The notes beneath the pieces were generated by a model. That model did not search any database and was not told the DNA's origin. It saw only the letters and a program-made list of their open reading frames with translations. The position numbers were made by a program, and so were the translations under genes. Shown here in pieces: positions 25,533-36,478 of a stretch of DNA of 64,000 nt (the first letter of the stretch is position 1; the number at the start of each line of letters is the position of its first letter). This DNA is from Streptomyces sp. GESEQ-4 (GTDB lineage Bacteria > Actinomycetota > Actinomycetes > Streptomycetales > Streptomycetaceae): positions 186,001-250,000 of the forward strand of contig NZ_JAFFSU010000005.1 of assembly GCF_017948455.1 (NCBI RefSeq), read 5' to 3'.

Positions 25533-26051
25533 ATGTCAGAGCTGACCCTCACGGTCATGCGGCTGGGTTTCCTGGCCGTACTGTGGCTGTTCGTGATCGT
25601 GGCCGTGCAGGTCATCCGCAGCGACCTGTTCGGAACGCGCGTCACGCAGCGCGGCTCACGGCGGGAAGCGGGCCGGCAGCAGCAGGCCGCCGCCCGTCAG
25701 GCGGCGCCTCCGCAGCAGCGCCAGCAACCCGCCACCGGCGGTCGCAGGGGCCGTAACGCCCCGACGAAGCTCGTCGTGTCCGAGGGCACCCTCACCGGCA
25801 CGACCGTCGCGCTGCAGGGCCAGACCATCACCCTGGGCCGGGCGCACGACAGCACGATCGTGCTGGACGACGACTACGCCTCCAGCCGTCATGCCAGGAT
25901 CTACCCGGACCGCGACGGCCAGTGGATCGTCGAGGACCTGGGCTCGACCAACGGCACGTACCTGGACCGGTCCCGGCTGACGACCCCCACACCGATCCCG
26001 CTGGGCGCGCCGATCCGCATCGGCAAGACCGTCATCGAGCTGCGGAAGTAG
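25533..26051 (+). CDS. fhaB: FhaB-like FHA domain protein
   Basis: 172 residues. N-terminal transmembrane segment LGFLAVLWLFVIVAVQVI, a Gln/Ala/Arg-rich linker, and a C-terminal FHA domain (ITLGRAHDSTIVLDDDYASS and LGSTNGTYLDRS). Corresponds to FhaB/FipA of mycobacteria, a substrate of PknB-type kinases involved in division and peptidoglycan synthesis. ATG at 25533, 10 bp after fhaA. The fhaA-fhaB-pstP-ftsW-pbpA-pknB order matches the mycobacterial operon next to oriC. Confidence 0.88.
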   Translation: MSELTLTVMRLGFLAVLWLFVIVAVQVIRSDLFGTRVTQRGSRREAGRQQQAAARQAAPPQQRQQPATGGRRGRNAPTKLVVSEGTLTGTTVALQGQTITLGRAHDSTIVLDDDYASSRHARIYPDRDGQWIVEDLGSTNGTYLDRSRLTTPTPIPLGAPIRIGKTVIELRK

Positions 26052-26135
26052 TACGACAATGAGCGAGCGGAGCGAGCACGCAGCGGCGGTCCACACCCCG
26101 GACCCCGGCGCGCTCCCGACCGGAGGGTGGGCACC

Positions 26136-27710
26136 GTGCGGATGTACCCGGAGCCGACGGGCGAGGTGCGCATGAGTCTGTCACTGCGCTTCGCCGCCGG
26201 ATCGCACAAAGGCATGATCCGGGAAGGCAACGAGGACTCCGGATACGCCGGGCCCCGGCTGCTCGCCATCGCCGACGGCATGGGTGGCGCCGCGGCCGGC
26301 GAGGTCGCCTCCTCCGAGGCGATCTCCACGATCGTCGCCCTCGACGACGACGTCCCCGGCTCCGACATCCTCACCTCGCTCGGCACGGCCGTACAGCGCG
26401 CCAATGACCAACTGCGCGCGATGGTCGAAGAGGACCCGCAGCTGGAGGGCATGGGGACCACCCTCACCGCCCTGCTGTGGACCGGGCAGCGGCTCGGTCT
26501 CGTACACGTCGGCGACTCGCGCGCGTATCTGCTCCGCGACGGCGTCCTCACCCAGATCACCCAGGACCACACCTGGGTGCAGCGACTGGTCGACGAAGGC
26601 CGCATCACCGAAGAGGAAGCCACCACCCACCCCCAACGCTCCCTGCTGATGCGGGCGTTGGGCAGCGGCGACCACGTCGAGCCCGACCTCTCCATCCGCG
26701 AAGTCCGCGCCGGCGACCGCTACTTGATCTGCTCCGACGGCCTCTCCGGCGTCGTCTCCCACCAGACGCTCGAGGACACCCTCGCCAGCTACCAGGGCCC
26801 CCAGGAGACCGTGCAGGAGCTGATCCAGCTCGCACTGCGCGGCGGCGGCCCCGACAACATCACCGTCATCGTCGCCGACGTCCTCGACCTGGACACCGGC
26901 GACACCCTCGCCGGGCAGCTCTCCGACACCCCGGTCGTGGTCGGCGCGGTCGCCGAGAACCAGCACCAGCTGAACGACAACGGCATCATGCAGACCCCGG
27001 CCGGACGCGCCTCAGGCCTCGGCCGTCAGGTCCCCGGCCAGGGCGGCGGCGAGTTCGGCCCGCCCGGCTCCGGCGACACCACCGGCTACGTCCCCGAGGG
27101 CAGCTTCGGGGACTACACCGACGACGACTTCATCAAGCCGCGTCGGCGCGGCAGGTGGCTGAAAAGATCCCTCTACGGCGTCCTCGCGCTGGCCGTCATC
27201 GGCGGCGGGCTCTACGGCGGCTGGCGCTGGACGCAGACGCAGTACTACGTCGGCGTCAACGACGAGCATGTCGCCCTGTACCGCGGCATCAGCCAGGACC
27301 TGGCCTGGGTCTCGCTGTCGGACGTGGAGAAGGACCACCCCGAGATCGAACTCAAGTACCTGCCGCCGTACCAGCAGAAGCTCGTCGAGGGCACGATCGC
27401 CGAGGGCGACCTGAAGCAGGCCCAGAAGAAGATCGACGAACTGGCCGTGCAGGCGTCCGCGTGCAAGAAGCGGTCCGAGCAGCAGGCGACCGAGAGCACG
27501 AACAACTCCAAGACAGGCGAGGGCGAGGCCGGAGGCACCACGGGAACCACCCGTTCCTCCTTCACGTCCAAGGCGACACCGACACCCACCAATCCGCCGG
27601 GGACTACGGCTCCGAATCCATCAACGTCCCCGACCGCACCCACCCCCACGCCCGGCCCGACTCTCTCGGAGGAAGAGCAGAAGGTCGTCTCGCAGTGCGG
27701 TACGCAGTAG
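26136..27710 (+). CDS. pstP: PP2C-type Ser/Thr protein phosphatase PstP
   Basis: About 524 residues. PP2C domain at residues 10-250 with the metal ligands in GNEDSGY, ADGMGG, HVGDSRAYLL, SDGLSG and GGPDNIT. Then a linker, one membrane helix (SLYGVLALAVIGGGLYGGWRW), and an extracytoplasmic part of about 170 residues ending in a Thr/Pro-rich tail. It reverses the phosphorylation by PknB-type kinases. Several starts are possible; GTG at 26136 sits 8 bp after GGAGGG, ATG at 26142 and 26172 are alternatives. The 84-bp gap to fhaB holds no obvious terminator. Confidence 0.9.
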   Translation: MRMYPEPTGEVRMSLSLRFAAGSHKGMIREGNEDSGYAGPRLLAIADGMGGAAAGEVASSEAISTIVALDDDVPGSDILTSLGTAVQRANDQLRAMVEEDPQLEGMGTTLTALLWTGQRLGLVHVGDSRAYLLRDGVLTQITQDHTWVQRLVDEGRITEEEATTHPQRSLLMRALGSGDHVEPDLSIREVRAGDRYLICSDGLSGVVSHQTLEDTLASYQGPQETVQELIQLALRGGGPDNITVIVADVLDLDTGDTLAGQLSDTPVVVGAVAENQHQLNDNGIMQTPAGRASGLGRQVPGQGGGEFGPPGSGDTTGYVPEGSFGDYTDDDFIKPRRRGRWLKRSLYGVLALAVIGGGLYGGWRWTQTQYYVGVNDEHVALYRGISQDLAWVSLSDVEKDHPEIELKYLPPYQQKLVEGTIAEGDLKQAQKKIDELAVQASACKKRSEQQATESTNNSKTGEGEAGGTTGTTRSSFTSKATPTPTNPPGTTAPNPSTSPTAPTPTPGPTLSEEEQKVVSQCGTQ

Positions 27711-27737
27711 GCAAGCCGTGAGAGGCCCCGTCACACG

Positions 27738-29174
27738 ATGAGCAGTTCTCCCAACACGTCGACGCACCACACGTCCACGATCGGCTCGATCGGCACCCCG
27801 AGCCGGCGCAACACCGAGCTCGCCCTGCTGGTGTTCGCCGTCCTCATCCCGGTCTTCGCCTACGCCAACGTCGGCCTCGCCATCAACGACGAGATCCCGG
27901 CCGGCCTGCTGAGCTACGGCCTGGGCCTCGGCCTCCTGGCCGGCGTCGCCCATCTCGTCGTACGCAAGTTCGCACCGTACGCGGACCCGCTGATGCTGCC
28001 CCTGGCCACGCTGCTCAACGGACTCGGGCTCGTCGCGATCTGGCGTCTTGACCAGTCCGAGATGCTGAACGAGATCGGCGTGGCCGGCGGCAAGGCGACC
28101 AACCAGCTGCTGTACACGGCCATGGGCATCGCCCTGTTCGCCGTCGTGATGATCTTCCTCAAGGACCACCGGGTCCTGCAGCGCTACACCTACATCTCCA
28201 TGGTCGGCGCGATCATCCTGCTGCTCCTGCCGCTCGTCCCGGGCCTCGGACTGGACGTCTTCGGCGCCAAGATCTGGATCAAGATCGGCTCCTTCACCAT
28301 CCAGCCCGGTGAGTTCGCGAAGATCGTCCTCGCGGTCTTCTTCGCCGGCTACCTGATGGTCAAGCGGGACGCGCTCGCCCTCGCCAGCCGCCGTTTCATG
28401 GGCCTGTACCTGCCGCGCGGCCGCGACCTCGGCCCGATCCTCGTCGTCTGGGCGATCTCGATCCTCATCCTGGTCTTCGAGACCGACCTCGGTACGTCGC
28501 TGCTGTTCTTCGGAATGTTCGTCATCATGCTGTACGTCGCCACCGAGCGGACCAGCTGGATCGTCTTCGGTCTGATGATGTCCGCGGTCGGCGCTGTCGG
28601 CGTGGCCAGCTTCGAGCCCCACATCCAACAGCGCGTCGACGCCTGGCTCGACCCGATGCGGGAGTACACACTCAGCCAGGAGGGCGTCGTCGGCCACTCC
28701 GAGCAGGCGATGCAGGCGCTGTGGGCCTTCGGCTCCGGCGGCACCCTCGGCACCGGCTGGGGCCAGGGCCACTCCGAGCTCATCCGGTTCGCCGCCAACT
28801 CCGACTTCATCCTCGCCACCTTCGGCGAGGAACTGGGCCTGGCCGGCGTCATGGCGCTGCTGCTGCTGTACGGCCTGATCGTCGAGCGCGGTGTGCGCAC
28901 CGCGCTCGCCGCCCGCGACCCGTTCGGCAAGCTGCTCGCCATCGGCCTGTCCGGCGCCTTCGCGCTGCAGGTCTTCGTCGTCGCCGGCGGCGTCATGGGC
29001 CTGATCCCGCTGACCGGTATGACCATGCCGTTCCTGGCGTACGGCGGTTCCTCCGTCATCGCCAACTGGGCGCTCATCGGCATCCTGATCAGAATCAGCG
29101 ACACCGCCCGCCGCCCGGCCCCGGCCCCCGCACCCAACCCCGACGCCGAGATGACCCAGGTGGTTCGACCGTGA
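27738..29174 (+). CDS. rodA: FtsW/RodA/SpoVE family peptidoglycan glycosyltransferase
   Basis: 478 residues, about 10-12 membrane helices. SEDS-family glycosyltransferase that polymerises lipid II, paired with a class B PBP as here. Motifs: FGAKIWIKIGSFTIQPGEFA, with the conserved KIGSFTIQPGE element, DLGTSLLFF (SEDS catalytic Asp region) and LPLTGMTMPFLAYGGSSV-type element at residues 410-435 (IPLTGMTMPFLAYGGSSVIA). ATG at 27738. Its stop overlaps the pbpA GTG by 4 bp. In Streptomyces this pair is used for sporulation or apical wall growth; which one is not decidable here. Confidence 0.92.
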   Translation: MSSSPNTSTHHTSTIGSIGTPSRRNTELALLVFAVLIPVFAYANVGLAINDEIPAGLLSYGLGLGLLAGVAHLVVRKFAPYADPLMLPLATLLNGLGLVAIWRLDQSEMLNEIGVAGGKATNQLLYTAMGIALFAVVMIFLKDHRVLQRYTYISMVGAIILLLLPLVPGLGLDVFGAKIWIKIGSFTIQPGEFAKIVLAVFFAGYLMVKRDALALASRRFMGLYLPRGRDLGPILVVWAISILILVFETDLGTSLLFFGMFVIMLYVATERTSWIVFGLMMSAVGAVGVASFEPHIQQRVDAWLDPMREYTLSQEGVVGHSEQAMQALWAFGSGGTLGTGWGQGHSELIRFAANSDFILATFGEELGLAGVMALLLLYGLIVERGVRTALAARDPFGKLLAIGLSGAFALQVFVVAGGVMGLIPLTGMTMPFLAYGGSSVIANWALIGILIRISDTARRPAPAPAPNPDAEMTQVVRP

Positions 29175-30640
29175 ACAAGCCCCTGCGCCGGATCGCGCTC
29201 TTCTGCGGACTGCTGATCCTCACCCTGCTCATCCGGGACAACTGGCTGCAGTACGCCCAGGCCGACAGCCTCAGGGAAGACCCCAAGAACCGCCGCGTCG
29301 CCATCGAGCGCTACGCCACCCCGCGCGGCGACATCATCGTCGACGGCAAGGCCATCACCGGCCACGCCACGACCAAGGGCGACTTCAAGTACAAGCGCAC
29401 CTACAAGGACGGCGCCATGTGGGCGCCCGTCACCGGCTTCGTCTCCCAGGCCTACGGTGCCAACCAGCTGGAGTCCATCGAGGACGGCATCCTCACCGGC
29501 AACGACGACCGGCTCTTCTTCCGCAACACCCTCGACATGATCACCGGCAAGCCGAAGGAGGGCGGCAATGTCGTCACCACCCTCAACGGCGCCGCGCAGA
29601 AAGCCGCGTACGACGGTCTGAAGGCCCAGGGCGGCAAGGGCGCCGTCGCCGCGATCGAACCGTCCACCGGCAAGATCCTGGCGCTGGCCTCCTTCCCGTC
29701 GTACGACCCCTCGACGATCGCCGGTGGCAGCACCTCGGACGAAGAGGCGTGGAAGAAGCTCCAGAAGAAGGCGAACCCCGACGACCCGATGCTGAACCGG
29801 GCGCTGCGCGAGGTCTACCCGCCCGGCTCCACCTTCAAGGTCGTCACCGCCGCCGCCGCGCTGGAGAACGGCCTGTACACGGACCCCGACGGCAAGACGG
29901 ACACGCCGCTGCCGTGGACCATGCCGGGCACCACCACCGTGCTGAAGAACGACGGGAACATCCCCTGCAAGAACGCGACGCTCCGGGTCGCCCTGCAGTG
30001 GTCCTGCAACACCGTCTTCGGCAAGATCGGTTCCGACCTCGAGAACGAGAAGATGCTGGAACAGGCCAAGAAGTTCGGCTTCAACGAGGAGCAGTTCACG
30101 CCGGTCCGCACCAGCGCCTCCGTCTTCTCCGACGACATGAACAAGTCGCAGACCGCGCTGTCCTCCATCGGCCAGTTCAACACCGCCACGAGCCCGCTGC
30201 AGATGGCCATGGTCGCCTCGGCCGTGGCCAACGACGGTGAGCTGATGAAGCCGTACATGGTCGACGAACTCCAGGCGCCGAACGTCGACCCCGTCGAGAA
30301 GACCGAACCCGAGCCGATGAGCCGCCCGCTGTCGGCGAAGAACGCCCAGATCCTCCAGTCGATGATGGAGACCGTCGTCTCCGAAGGCACCGGCAAGAAC
30401 GCACGGATCGACGGCGTCACCGTGGGCGGCAAGACCGGTACCGCCCAGCACGGCGTCGGGAACAGCAAGAACCCGTACGCCTGGTTCATCTCCTACGCCA
30501 AGACCGACGAGGGCTCACCGGTCGCCGTGGCCGTGGTCATCGAGGACGACAACGCCGTCCGTGAAGACATCTCCGGTGGTGGCCTCGCGGCGCCCATCGC
30601 GAAGAGCGTGATGGAGGCGGTCATCAACAGCAAGCGATGA
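29171..30640 (+). CDS. pbpA: Class B penicillin-binding protein PbpA
   Basis: 489 residues. Short cytoplasmic tail, signal-anchor helix IALFCGLLILTLLI, then the PBP dimerisation domain and the transpeptidase domain. Active-site motifs: PPGSTFKVV (SxxK), QWSCNTVFG (SxN) and VGGKTGTAQ (KTG). Cross-links peptidoglycan together with the SEDS protein encoded just upstream. GTG at 29171 overlaps the rodA stop (GTGA). The homologous mycobacterial PbpA is phosphorylated by PknB, the next gene. Confidence 0.92.
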   Translation: MNKPLRRIALFCGLLILTLLIRDNWLQYAQADSLREDPKNRRVAIERYATPRGDIIVDGKAITGHATTKGDFKYKRTYKDGAMWAPVTGFVSQAYGANQLESIEDGILTGNDDRLFFRNTLDMITGKPKEGGNVVTTLNGAAQKAAYDGLKAQGGKGAVAAIEPSTGKILALASFPSYDPSTIAGGSTSDEEAWKKLQKKANPDDPMLNRALREVYPPGSTFKVVTAAAALENGLYTDPDGKTDTPLPWTMPGTTTVLKNDGNIPCKNATLRVALQWSCNTVFGKIGSDLENEKMLEQAKKFGFNEEQFTPVRTSASVFSDDMNKSQTALSSIGQFNTATSPLQMAMVASAVANDGELMKPYMVDELQAPNVDPVEKTEPEPMSRPLSAKNAQILQSMMETVVSEGTGKNARIDGVTVGGKTGTAQHGVGNSKNPYAWFISYAKTDEGSPVAVAVVIEDDNAVREDISGGGLAAPIAKSVMEAVINSKR

Positions 30641-30758
30641 GAACCCCGTCACGTCGCCTTCACATCGGCGCACGGTGCGATACCGGTCCTGTATCGGCTG
30701 ACGGGCTTGGCCAGGTCACACAAAGCGAGCCGGGTACGGTAGGCCCGGACGGCAGCCT

Positions 30759-30784
30759 CCGATCCGCACACGAGTGCGGATCGG
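30759..30784. promoter_or_regulatory. 11-bp inverted repeat just upstream of pknB
   Basis: CCGATCCGCAC, ACGA loop, GTGCGGATCGG: a perfect 11-bp hairpin ending 29 bp before the pknB ATG. A second, shorter inverted repeat, CGATAC-N7-GTATCG, is at 30679-30697. No T-run follows, so it may be an operator or an mRNA leader structure rather than a terminator. Confidence 0.5.
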
Positions 30785-30813
30785 GACCGACGGAGAGGGC
30801 TGGTAGGTAGCTT

Positions 30814-32814
<2,001 letters not shown>

Positions 32815-32835
32815 TCCCCAAGTCCGAGACATACG

Positions 32836-32876
32836 AGAGCCCCGCCCCCTCTGCACGAGGGAGCGGGGCTCTTTCT
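32836..32876. terminator. Bidirectional terminator between pknB and the sortase operon
   Basis: Stem of AGAGCCCCGCCCCCTC against GAGGGAGCGGGGCTCT, then a short T-run. It separates two convergent operons. Confidence 0.85.
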
Positions 32877-32908
32877 CTACGGCGATGGAGCTCCCGCAAC
32901 GAGCTCAG

Positions 32909-33673
32909 TCAGCGCAGCTCCTCCGGCGGCGTCCGCTCCGCATCCACCTTGTCCACCCGCTCCAACTCCCCCCACACCACATACCGATACCGGGACGTGA
33001 ACACCGGCGTGCAGGTCGTCAGCGTGATGTACTTGCCGGCCTTCTCCTTGCCCGACTCCCTCGGGATGGGCGAGAGCACCTTGACGTTGTACTTCGAGGT
33101 CTCGGGCAGGACGGCGTAGACCTTGTAGACGTACCACTTGTCCTTCGTCTCGAAGACGATCGGGTCGCCCTTCTCGATCTTGTCGATCTTGTGGAACTTG
33201 GCGCCGTGGCCGTCACGGTGGGCGGCGAGGCTGAAGTTGCCGTTCTTGCCGCTGGTGGGGAGCGTGGCCTTGACGGGGTCGACGTAGTAGCCGGCGACGC
33301 CGTCGTTGAGGTTCTTCGAGGACGTGCCCTTCTCGACGAGGATCTCGCTCTTGCTCATCGCGGGGACGTGCAGGAAGCCGATGCCGTTCTTGCTGTCGAA
33401 GGCGACGGGGCCGGAGTCTCCGTCACGGGCCCAGGTGTCGCGGACCTTGTCGGCCTGCTTGTCGGCCTCCCGGTCCGCGATGACGTTCGTCCACCACAGC
33501 GAGTAGACGACGAACAGACCGAGCACCAGGCCCGCGGTGATGAGGAGTTCACCGAAGACACTCACCGCCATGGCGATCCGCCCGGGCCCGCGGCGGCCCG
33601 GGGCGGGCGCGGATCGGGACGCGTCGGTGCGCTCTGCGTGCTCGGTGTCGTCAGTGGTCGCTGCCACGTTCAT
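32909..33673 (-). CDS. srtE: Class E sortase
   Basis: 254 residues. N-terminal cytoplasmic tail, one signal anchor (VSVFGELLITAGLVLGLFVVY), then the sortase barrel. Catalytic residues: His in LAAHRDGHG, Cys in ITLTTCTPVF, Arg in RYRYVVWG. Class E sortases attach LAXTG-type proteins to peptidoglycan; in S. coelicolor two of them anchor the long chaplins and are needed for aerial hyphae. Last gene of a six-gene operon, 6 bp after the next sortase gene. ATG at 33673. Assignment as the specific srtE1 or srtE2 is not made here. Confidence 0.92.
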   Translation of the reverse strand: MNVAATTDDTEHAERTDASRSAPAPGRRGPGRIAMAVSVFGELLITAGLVLGLFVVYSLWWTNVIADREADKQADKVRDTWARDGDSGPVAFDSKNGIGFLHVPAMSKSEILVEKGTSSKNLNDGVAGYYVDPVKATLPTSGKNGNFSLAAHRDGHGAKFHKIDKIEKGDPIVFETKDKWYVYKVYAVLPETSKYNVKVLSPIPRESGKEKAGKYITLTTCTPVFTSRYRYVVWGELERVDKVDAERTPPEELR

Positions 33674-33679
33674 CCGCCC

Positions 33680-34921
33680 TTACGAGACGAGCGCATCCGG
33701 CTTCCCCTTGCTGCGCGGCCGTTCCTCGACCATCTTGCCCCAGACGATCATCCGGTACTTACTGGTGAACTCCGGCGTGCACGTCGTCAGCGTGATGTAG
33801 CGGCCGGGCGCGGTGAAACCGCCGGCCTTGGGCACGGGGTCCAGCACGCTCACATTGCTCGGCGCGGTCACCGGCAGAATCGACGCCATCTTGTAGACGT
33901 AGTACGTGTCCTGCGTCTCGACGACGATCGGATCGCCCGGCTGAAGCTTGTTGATGTACCGGAACGGCTCGCCATGCGTGTTGCGATGCCCCGCCAGCCC
34001 GAAGTTGCCGGTCTTCGCACTGGGCATCGCCGTCTTCAGCGCGCCCTCGGCGTAATGGCCGACCATCCCCTTGTCCAGCACCTTCTTGTTGCTGATGCCC
34101 TCGGCGATCGGCACCACCACGTCCAGCTTCGGGATGTACAGAAGGGCGAAGCCCTGCCCCGGCTCGAAGCTCCCCGGGGCGCGTTTCCCGCTCGCCCAGT
34201 CCTGCTGGAGGTTGCTCGCCGCCTTCCCGGCCTGCGCATGCGCCCGGACGTTCGTCCACCACAGCTGGTAGGTGACGAACAGCAGCATCAGCACGCCGGT
34301 GGTGATGAACACCTCACCGATCGCCCGGCTGGCCATGACACCGGCGCTCGGCTTGGTCGCCCGCGCCCGCCGACGAGCCTCCACGCGCGACAGCGGCCGC
34401 TCGCCCTCCGCCTCGGCCGGTGACGCCGCCTCCTGCGGCTCCCGCGCCCCGCCATGCCGCCCGTGACGGCGCTTGGCTGCCTTTCTGCGGGCCGCTCGGC
34501 CGCCCAGGGCGGGTCCGGTGGCCGACGATGCCGAGGAAGCGCCAGAAGCCGATATGGACGCGCCGCCGGCTGTCGGAGGCGGATCGGGTATCCGCAGGGC
34601 GACGGTCTCGTCATCGACGGGAGGCAGAAAGGCCTCACCGCCCGGCGGCTCCTGCGCCGCGTAGGCCTGCGTTTCCTCCACCCCGTAGGCCTGCGTCTCC
34701 CCGGCCCCGTACGCCTGCGGCCCCTGGCCGTACCCCTCCTGCATTCCCTGGCCGTACGTCCCCTGCCCGCCCTGCCAGTCCTCGCCCTGCCGGTTCTCGC
34801 CCTGCCAGTCCTCGAACGCACCCGGCGCCTCGTACGGCTGCTCGCCGTACGAGGTCCCCTGGTCGCCGGCGTTGCCGTAAGCGGCCGCGCCGGACTCGCG
34901 CTCGGGGCGCAGGGCGGTCAC
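33680..34921 (-). CDS. srtE: Class E sortase with long Gln/Gly-rich N-terminal extension
   Basis: 413 residues, much longer than most sortases because of a cytoplasmic extension of about 200 residues rich in Gly, Gln, Tyr (repeats such as GENRQGEDWQGGQG and ETQAYGVEETQAYA) and Lys/Arg before the anchor. The membrane segment (AIGEVFITTGVLMLLFVTYQ) is followed by the sortase barrel with His in FGLAGHRNTHG, Cys in ITLTTCTPEF and Arg in SKYRMIVWG. The extension is low-complexity and of unknown use, perhaps for localisation at tips. ATG overlaps the GATase stop (ATGA). Confidence 0.9.
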   Translation of the reverse strand: MTALRPERESGAAAYGNAGDQGTSYGEQPYEAPGAFEDWQGENRQGEDWQGGQGTYGQGMQEGYGQGPQAYGAGETQAYGVEETQAYAAQEPPGGEAFLPPVDDETVALRIPDPPPTAGGASISASGASSASSATGPALGGRAARRKAAKRRHGRHGGAREPQEAASPAEAEGERPLSRVEARRRARATKPSAGVMASRAIGEVFITTGVLMLLFVTYQLWWTNVRAHAQAGKAASNLQQDWASGKRAPGSFEPGQGFALLYIPKLDVVVPIAEGISNKKVLDKGMVGHYAEGALKTAMPSAKTGNFGLAGHRNTHGEPFRYINKLQPGDPIVVETQDTYYVYKMASILPVTAPSNVSVLDPVPKAGGFTAPGRYITLTTCTPEFTSKYRMIVWGKMVEERPRSKGKPDALVS

Positions 34922-35556
34922 GCCGAGGCCCTGCCCACCACCGGGGCGAGCCCCGCCGACCTCGCCACCGCACCCTGGTCACCGCACTCCACCAGCCAGT
35001 TGGCCAGCATCCGGTGACCATGCTCGGTCAGCACCGACTCGGGGTGGAACTGCACACCCTCGACCGGGAGTTCACGGTGACGCAGGCCCATGATGATGCC
35101 GTCGTGCGTACGGGCGGTGACCTCCAGCTCGGCCGGGACCGTCTCCGGCTCCGCCGCCAGGGAGTGGTAGCGGGTCGCCGTGAAGGGCGACGGCAGGCCC
35201 GCGAAAACGCCCTCGCCACGATGCTCGACCAGCGACGTCTTGCCGTGCAGCAGCTCGGGCGCCCGGTCCACGACACCGCCGTACGCCACCTGCATCGACT
35301 GCATGCCGAGGCACACGCCGAAGACGGGCACCCCGGTGGCGGCGCAGTGGCGGACCATGTCCACACAGACCCCGGCGTGCTCCGGCGTACCCGGGCCCGG
35401 CGACAGCAGCACCCCGTCGAAACCGTCCTGGGCGTGCGCCGTCGACACCTCGTCGTTGCGCAGGACCTCGCACTCGGCGCCCAGCTGGTACAGGTACTGG
35501 ACCAGGTTGAAGACGAAGCTGTCGTAGTTGTCGACGACGAGAATGCGCGCGCTCAC
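34918..35556 (-). CDS. pabA: Class I glutamine amidotransferase (PabA/TrpG type)
   Basis: 212 residues. Glutaminase subunit that feeds ammonia to anthranilate or aminodeoxychorismate synthase. Seen: VVDNYDSFVFNLVQYL, LLSPGPGTPEHAG, the nucleophile Cys in VFGVCLGMQSMQ and the His-Glu pair in VQFHPES. ATG at 35556 overlaps the stop of the small membrane protein gene. Standing in a sortase operon is unexpected, but the same arrangement occurs near oriC in other actinomycetes, so it is likely conserved. Which synthase partner it serves (TrpE or PabB) cannot be told. Confidence 0.88.
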   Translation of the reverse strand: MSARILVVDNYDSFVFNLVQYLYQLGAECEVLRNDEVSTAHAQDGFDGVLLSPGPGTPEHAGVCVDMVRHCAATGVPVFGVCLGMQSMQVAYGGVVDRAPELLHGKTSLVEHRGEGVFAGLPSPFTATRYHSLAAEPETVPAELEVTARTHDGIIMGLRHRELPVEGVQFHPESVLTEHGHRMLANWLVECGDQGAVARSAGLAPVVGRASA

Positions 35557-35714
35557 TGGTTGTCCACCGTCACATCGTTGAAGGGAAGCAGCGGTTCAGC
35601 CCACGGAAAGACGTACTGGAAAAGGACGTAGACCACGGCCACGACCAGCATGAGCGAGATCAGCGCCTTCACCCATGCGTTCCCCGGCAGATGCCGCCAG
35701 ATCCAGCCGTACAT
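35553..35714 (-). CDS. Small single-pass membrane protein
   Basis: 53 residues. One hydrophobic helix (LISLMLVVAVVYVLFQYVF) at about residues 19-37, flanked by a basic-aromatic N-terminus (MYGWIWRHLPGNAWVK) and a short acidic C-terminal tail. ATG at 35714 is well placed after GGAAGGGACGGC; a longer open frame upstream has no ribosome binding site. Its stop overlaps the GATase start by 4 bp. Family unnamed; the conserved position between a sortase and a GATase suggests a role in cell envelope assembly, which is inference. Confidence 0.65.
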   Translation of the reverse strand: MYGWIWRHLPGNAWVKALISLMLVVAVVYVLFQYVFPWAEPLLPFNDVTVDNQ

Positions 35715-35766
35715 GCCGTCCCTTCCGTCGCACCACGGCACCAGACTCACGCCGTACCGCACCAGA

Positions 35767-36459
35767 CTAACGGCGCAGGGCTTCTGGTTTCCCGGCCTCC
35801 ACAGGCTGGGTGGAGTCGAGGTGAGCCCAGACGATCAGCCGGTGACTGCTTCCCCACTCCGGATCGCAGGTGGTCAGCGTGAGATAGCGGCCCGCACGTG
35901 TGTACCCCGATTTACGTGGCACAGGATCGATCACCTCAACGTCGGTGGGAACGGTTTTGTAGGGCCCTTTGTCGATCCTGTACGTGAACCACGTCGCCCC
36001 GTCCGTCAGCACCACCGCATCTCCCGCCCTCAGCTCGGGAAAGTCCTTGAACGGGTCTCCATACGTGCGCCGATGCCCCGCGACCGAGAAGTTGCCCTTC
36101 TGACCGAGCTGGGCGGTGCGCGCGTAGTGACCGAGGCCCTTCTTGAGCGTGCCGGTGGCGGTGCCCTCGAGCACGGGCTTGTTCCACGTGAAACCAAGAC
36201 GCGGGATGTACATGATCGCGAAAGGCTTGCCGCTCTTGTACGGCGCCGGCTCCGCCGGGGTGGCCGAAGCGCCGGGGGCCGCCGACGGCGCGGGCTGCAC
36301 CGCTCCGCGTGCCCACTGCTCCTCGAGCTGGTCGATCTGGTCGCCCATGACGTTGTCGGCCTTCACGCCGATCCAGAACAGCACATAGACGACGAACAGG
36401 ACTATCAGGGTGCCTACGGTGATACAGAGCTCGCTGACCGCCCTGACGACGACACGCAC
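35767..36459 (-). CDS. Class E sortase (third copy)
   Basis: 230 residues. Signal anchor ELCITVGTLIVLFVVYVLFW directly at the N-terminus, then a short Pro/Ala linker (PSAAPGASATPAEPA), then the sortase barrel with His in VAGHRRTYGDPF, Cys in LTLTTCDPEW and Arg in SSHRLIVWAHL. It lacks the long cytoplasmic extension of the neighbour. A parS-like 14-mer (36181-36194) lies inside its coding sequence. ATG at 36459, 19 bp after the DUF881 stop, so probably the second gene of the operon. Confidence 0.9.
   Translation of the reverse strand: MRVVVRAVSELCITVGTLIVLFVVYVLFWIGVKADNVMGDQIDQLEEQWARGAVQPAPSAAPGASATPAEPAPYKSGKPFAIMYIPRLGFTWNKPVLEGTATGTLKKGLGHYARTAQLGQKGNFSVAGHRRTYGDPFKDFPELRAGDAVVLTDGATWFTYRIDKGPYKTVPTDVEVIDPVPRKSGYTRAGRYLTLTTCDPEWGSSHRLIVWAHLDSTQPVEAGKPEALRR
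36181..36194. other. parS-like site within third sortase gene
   Basis: GTTCCACGTGAAAC differs from GTTTCACGTGAAAC by one base. It is placed in coding sequence, as many Streptomyces parS are. Confidence 0.55.
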
Positions 36460-36478
36460 CGGCAGCTCCCGAACAGAC

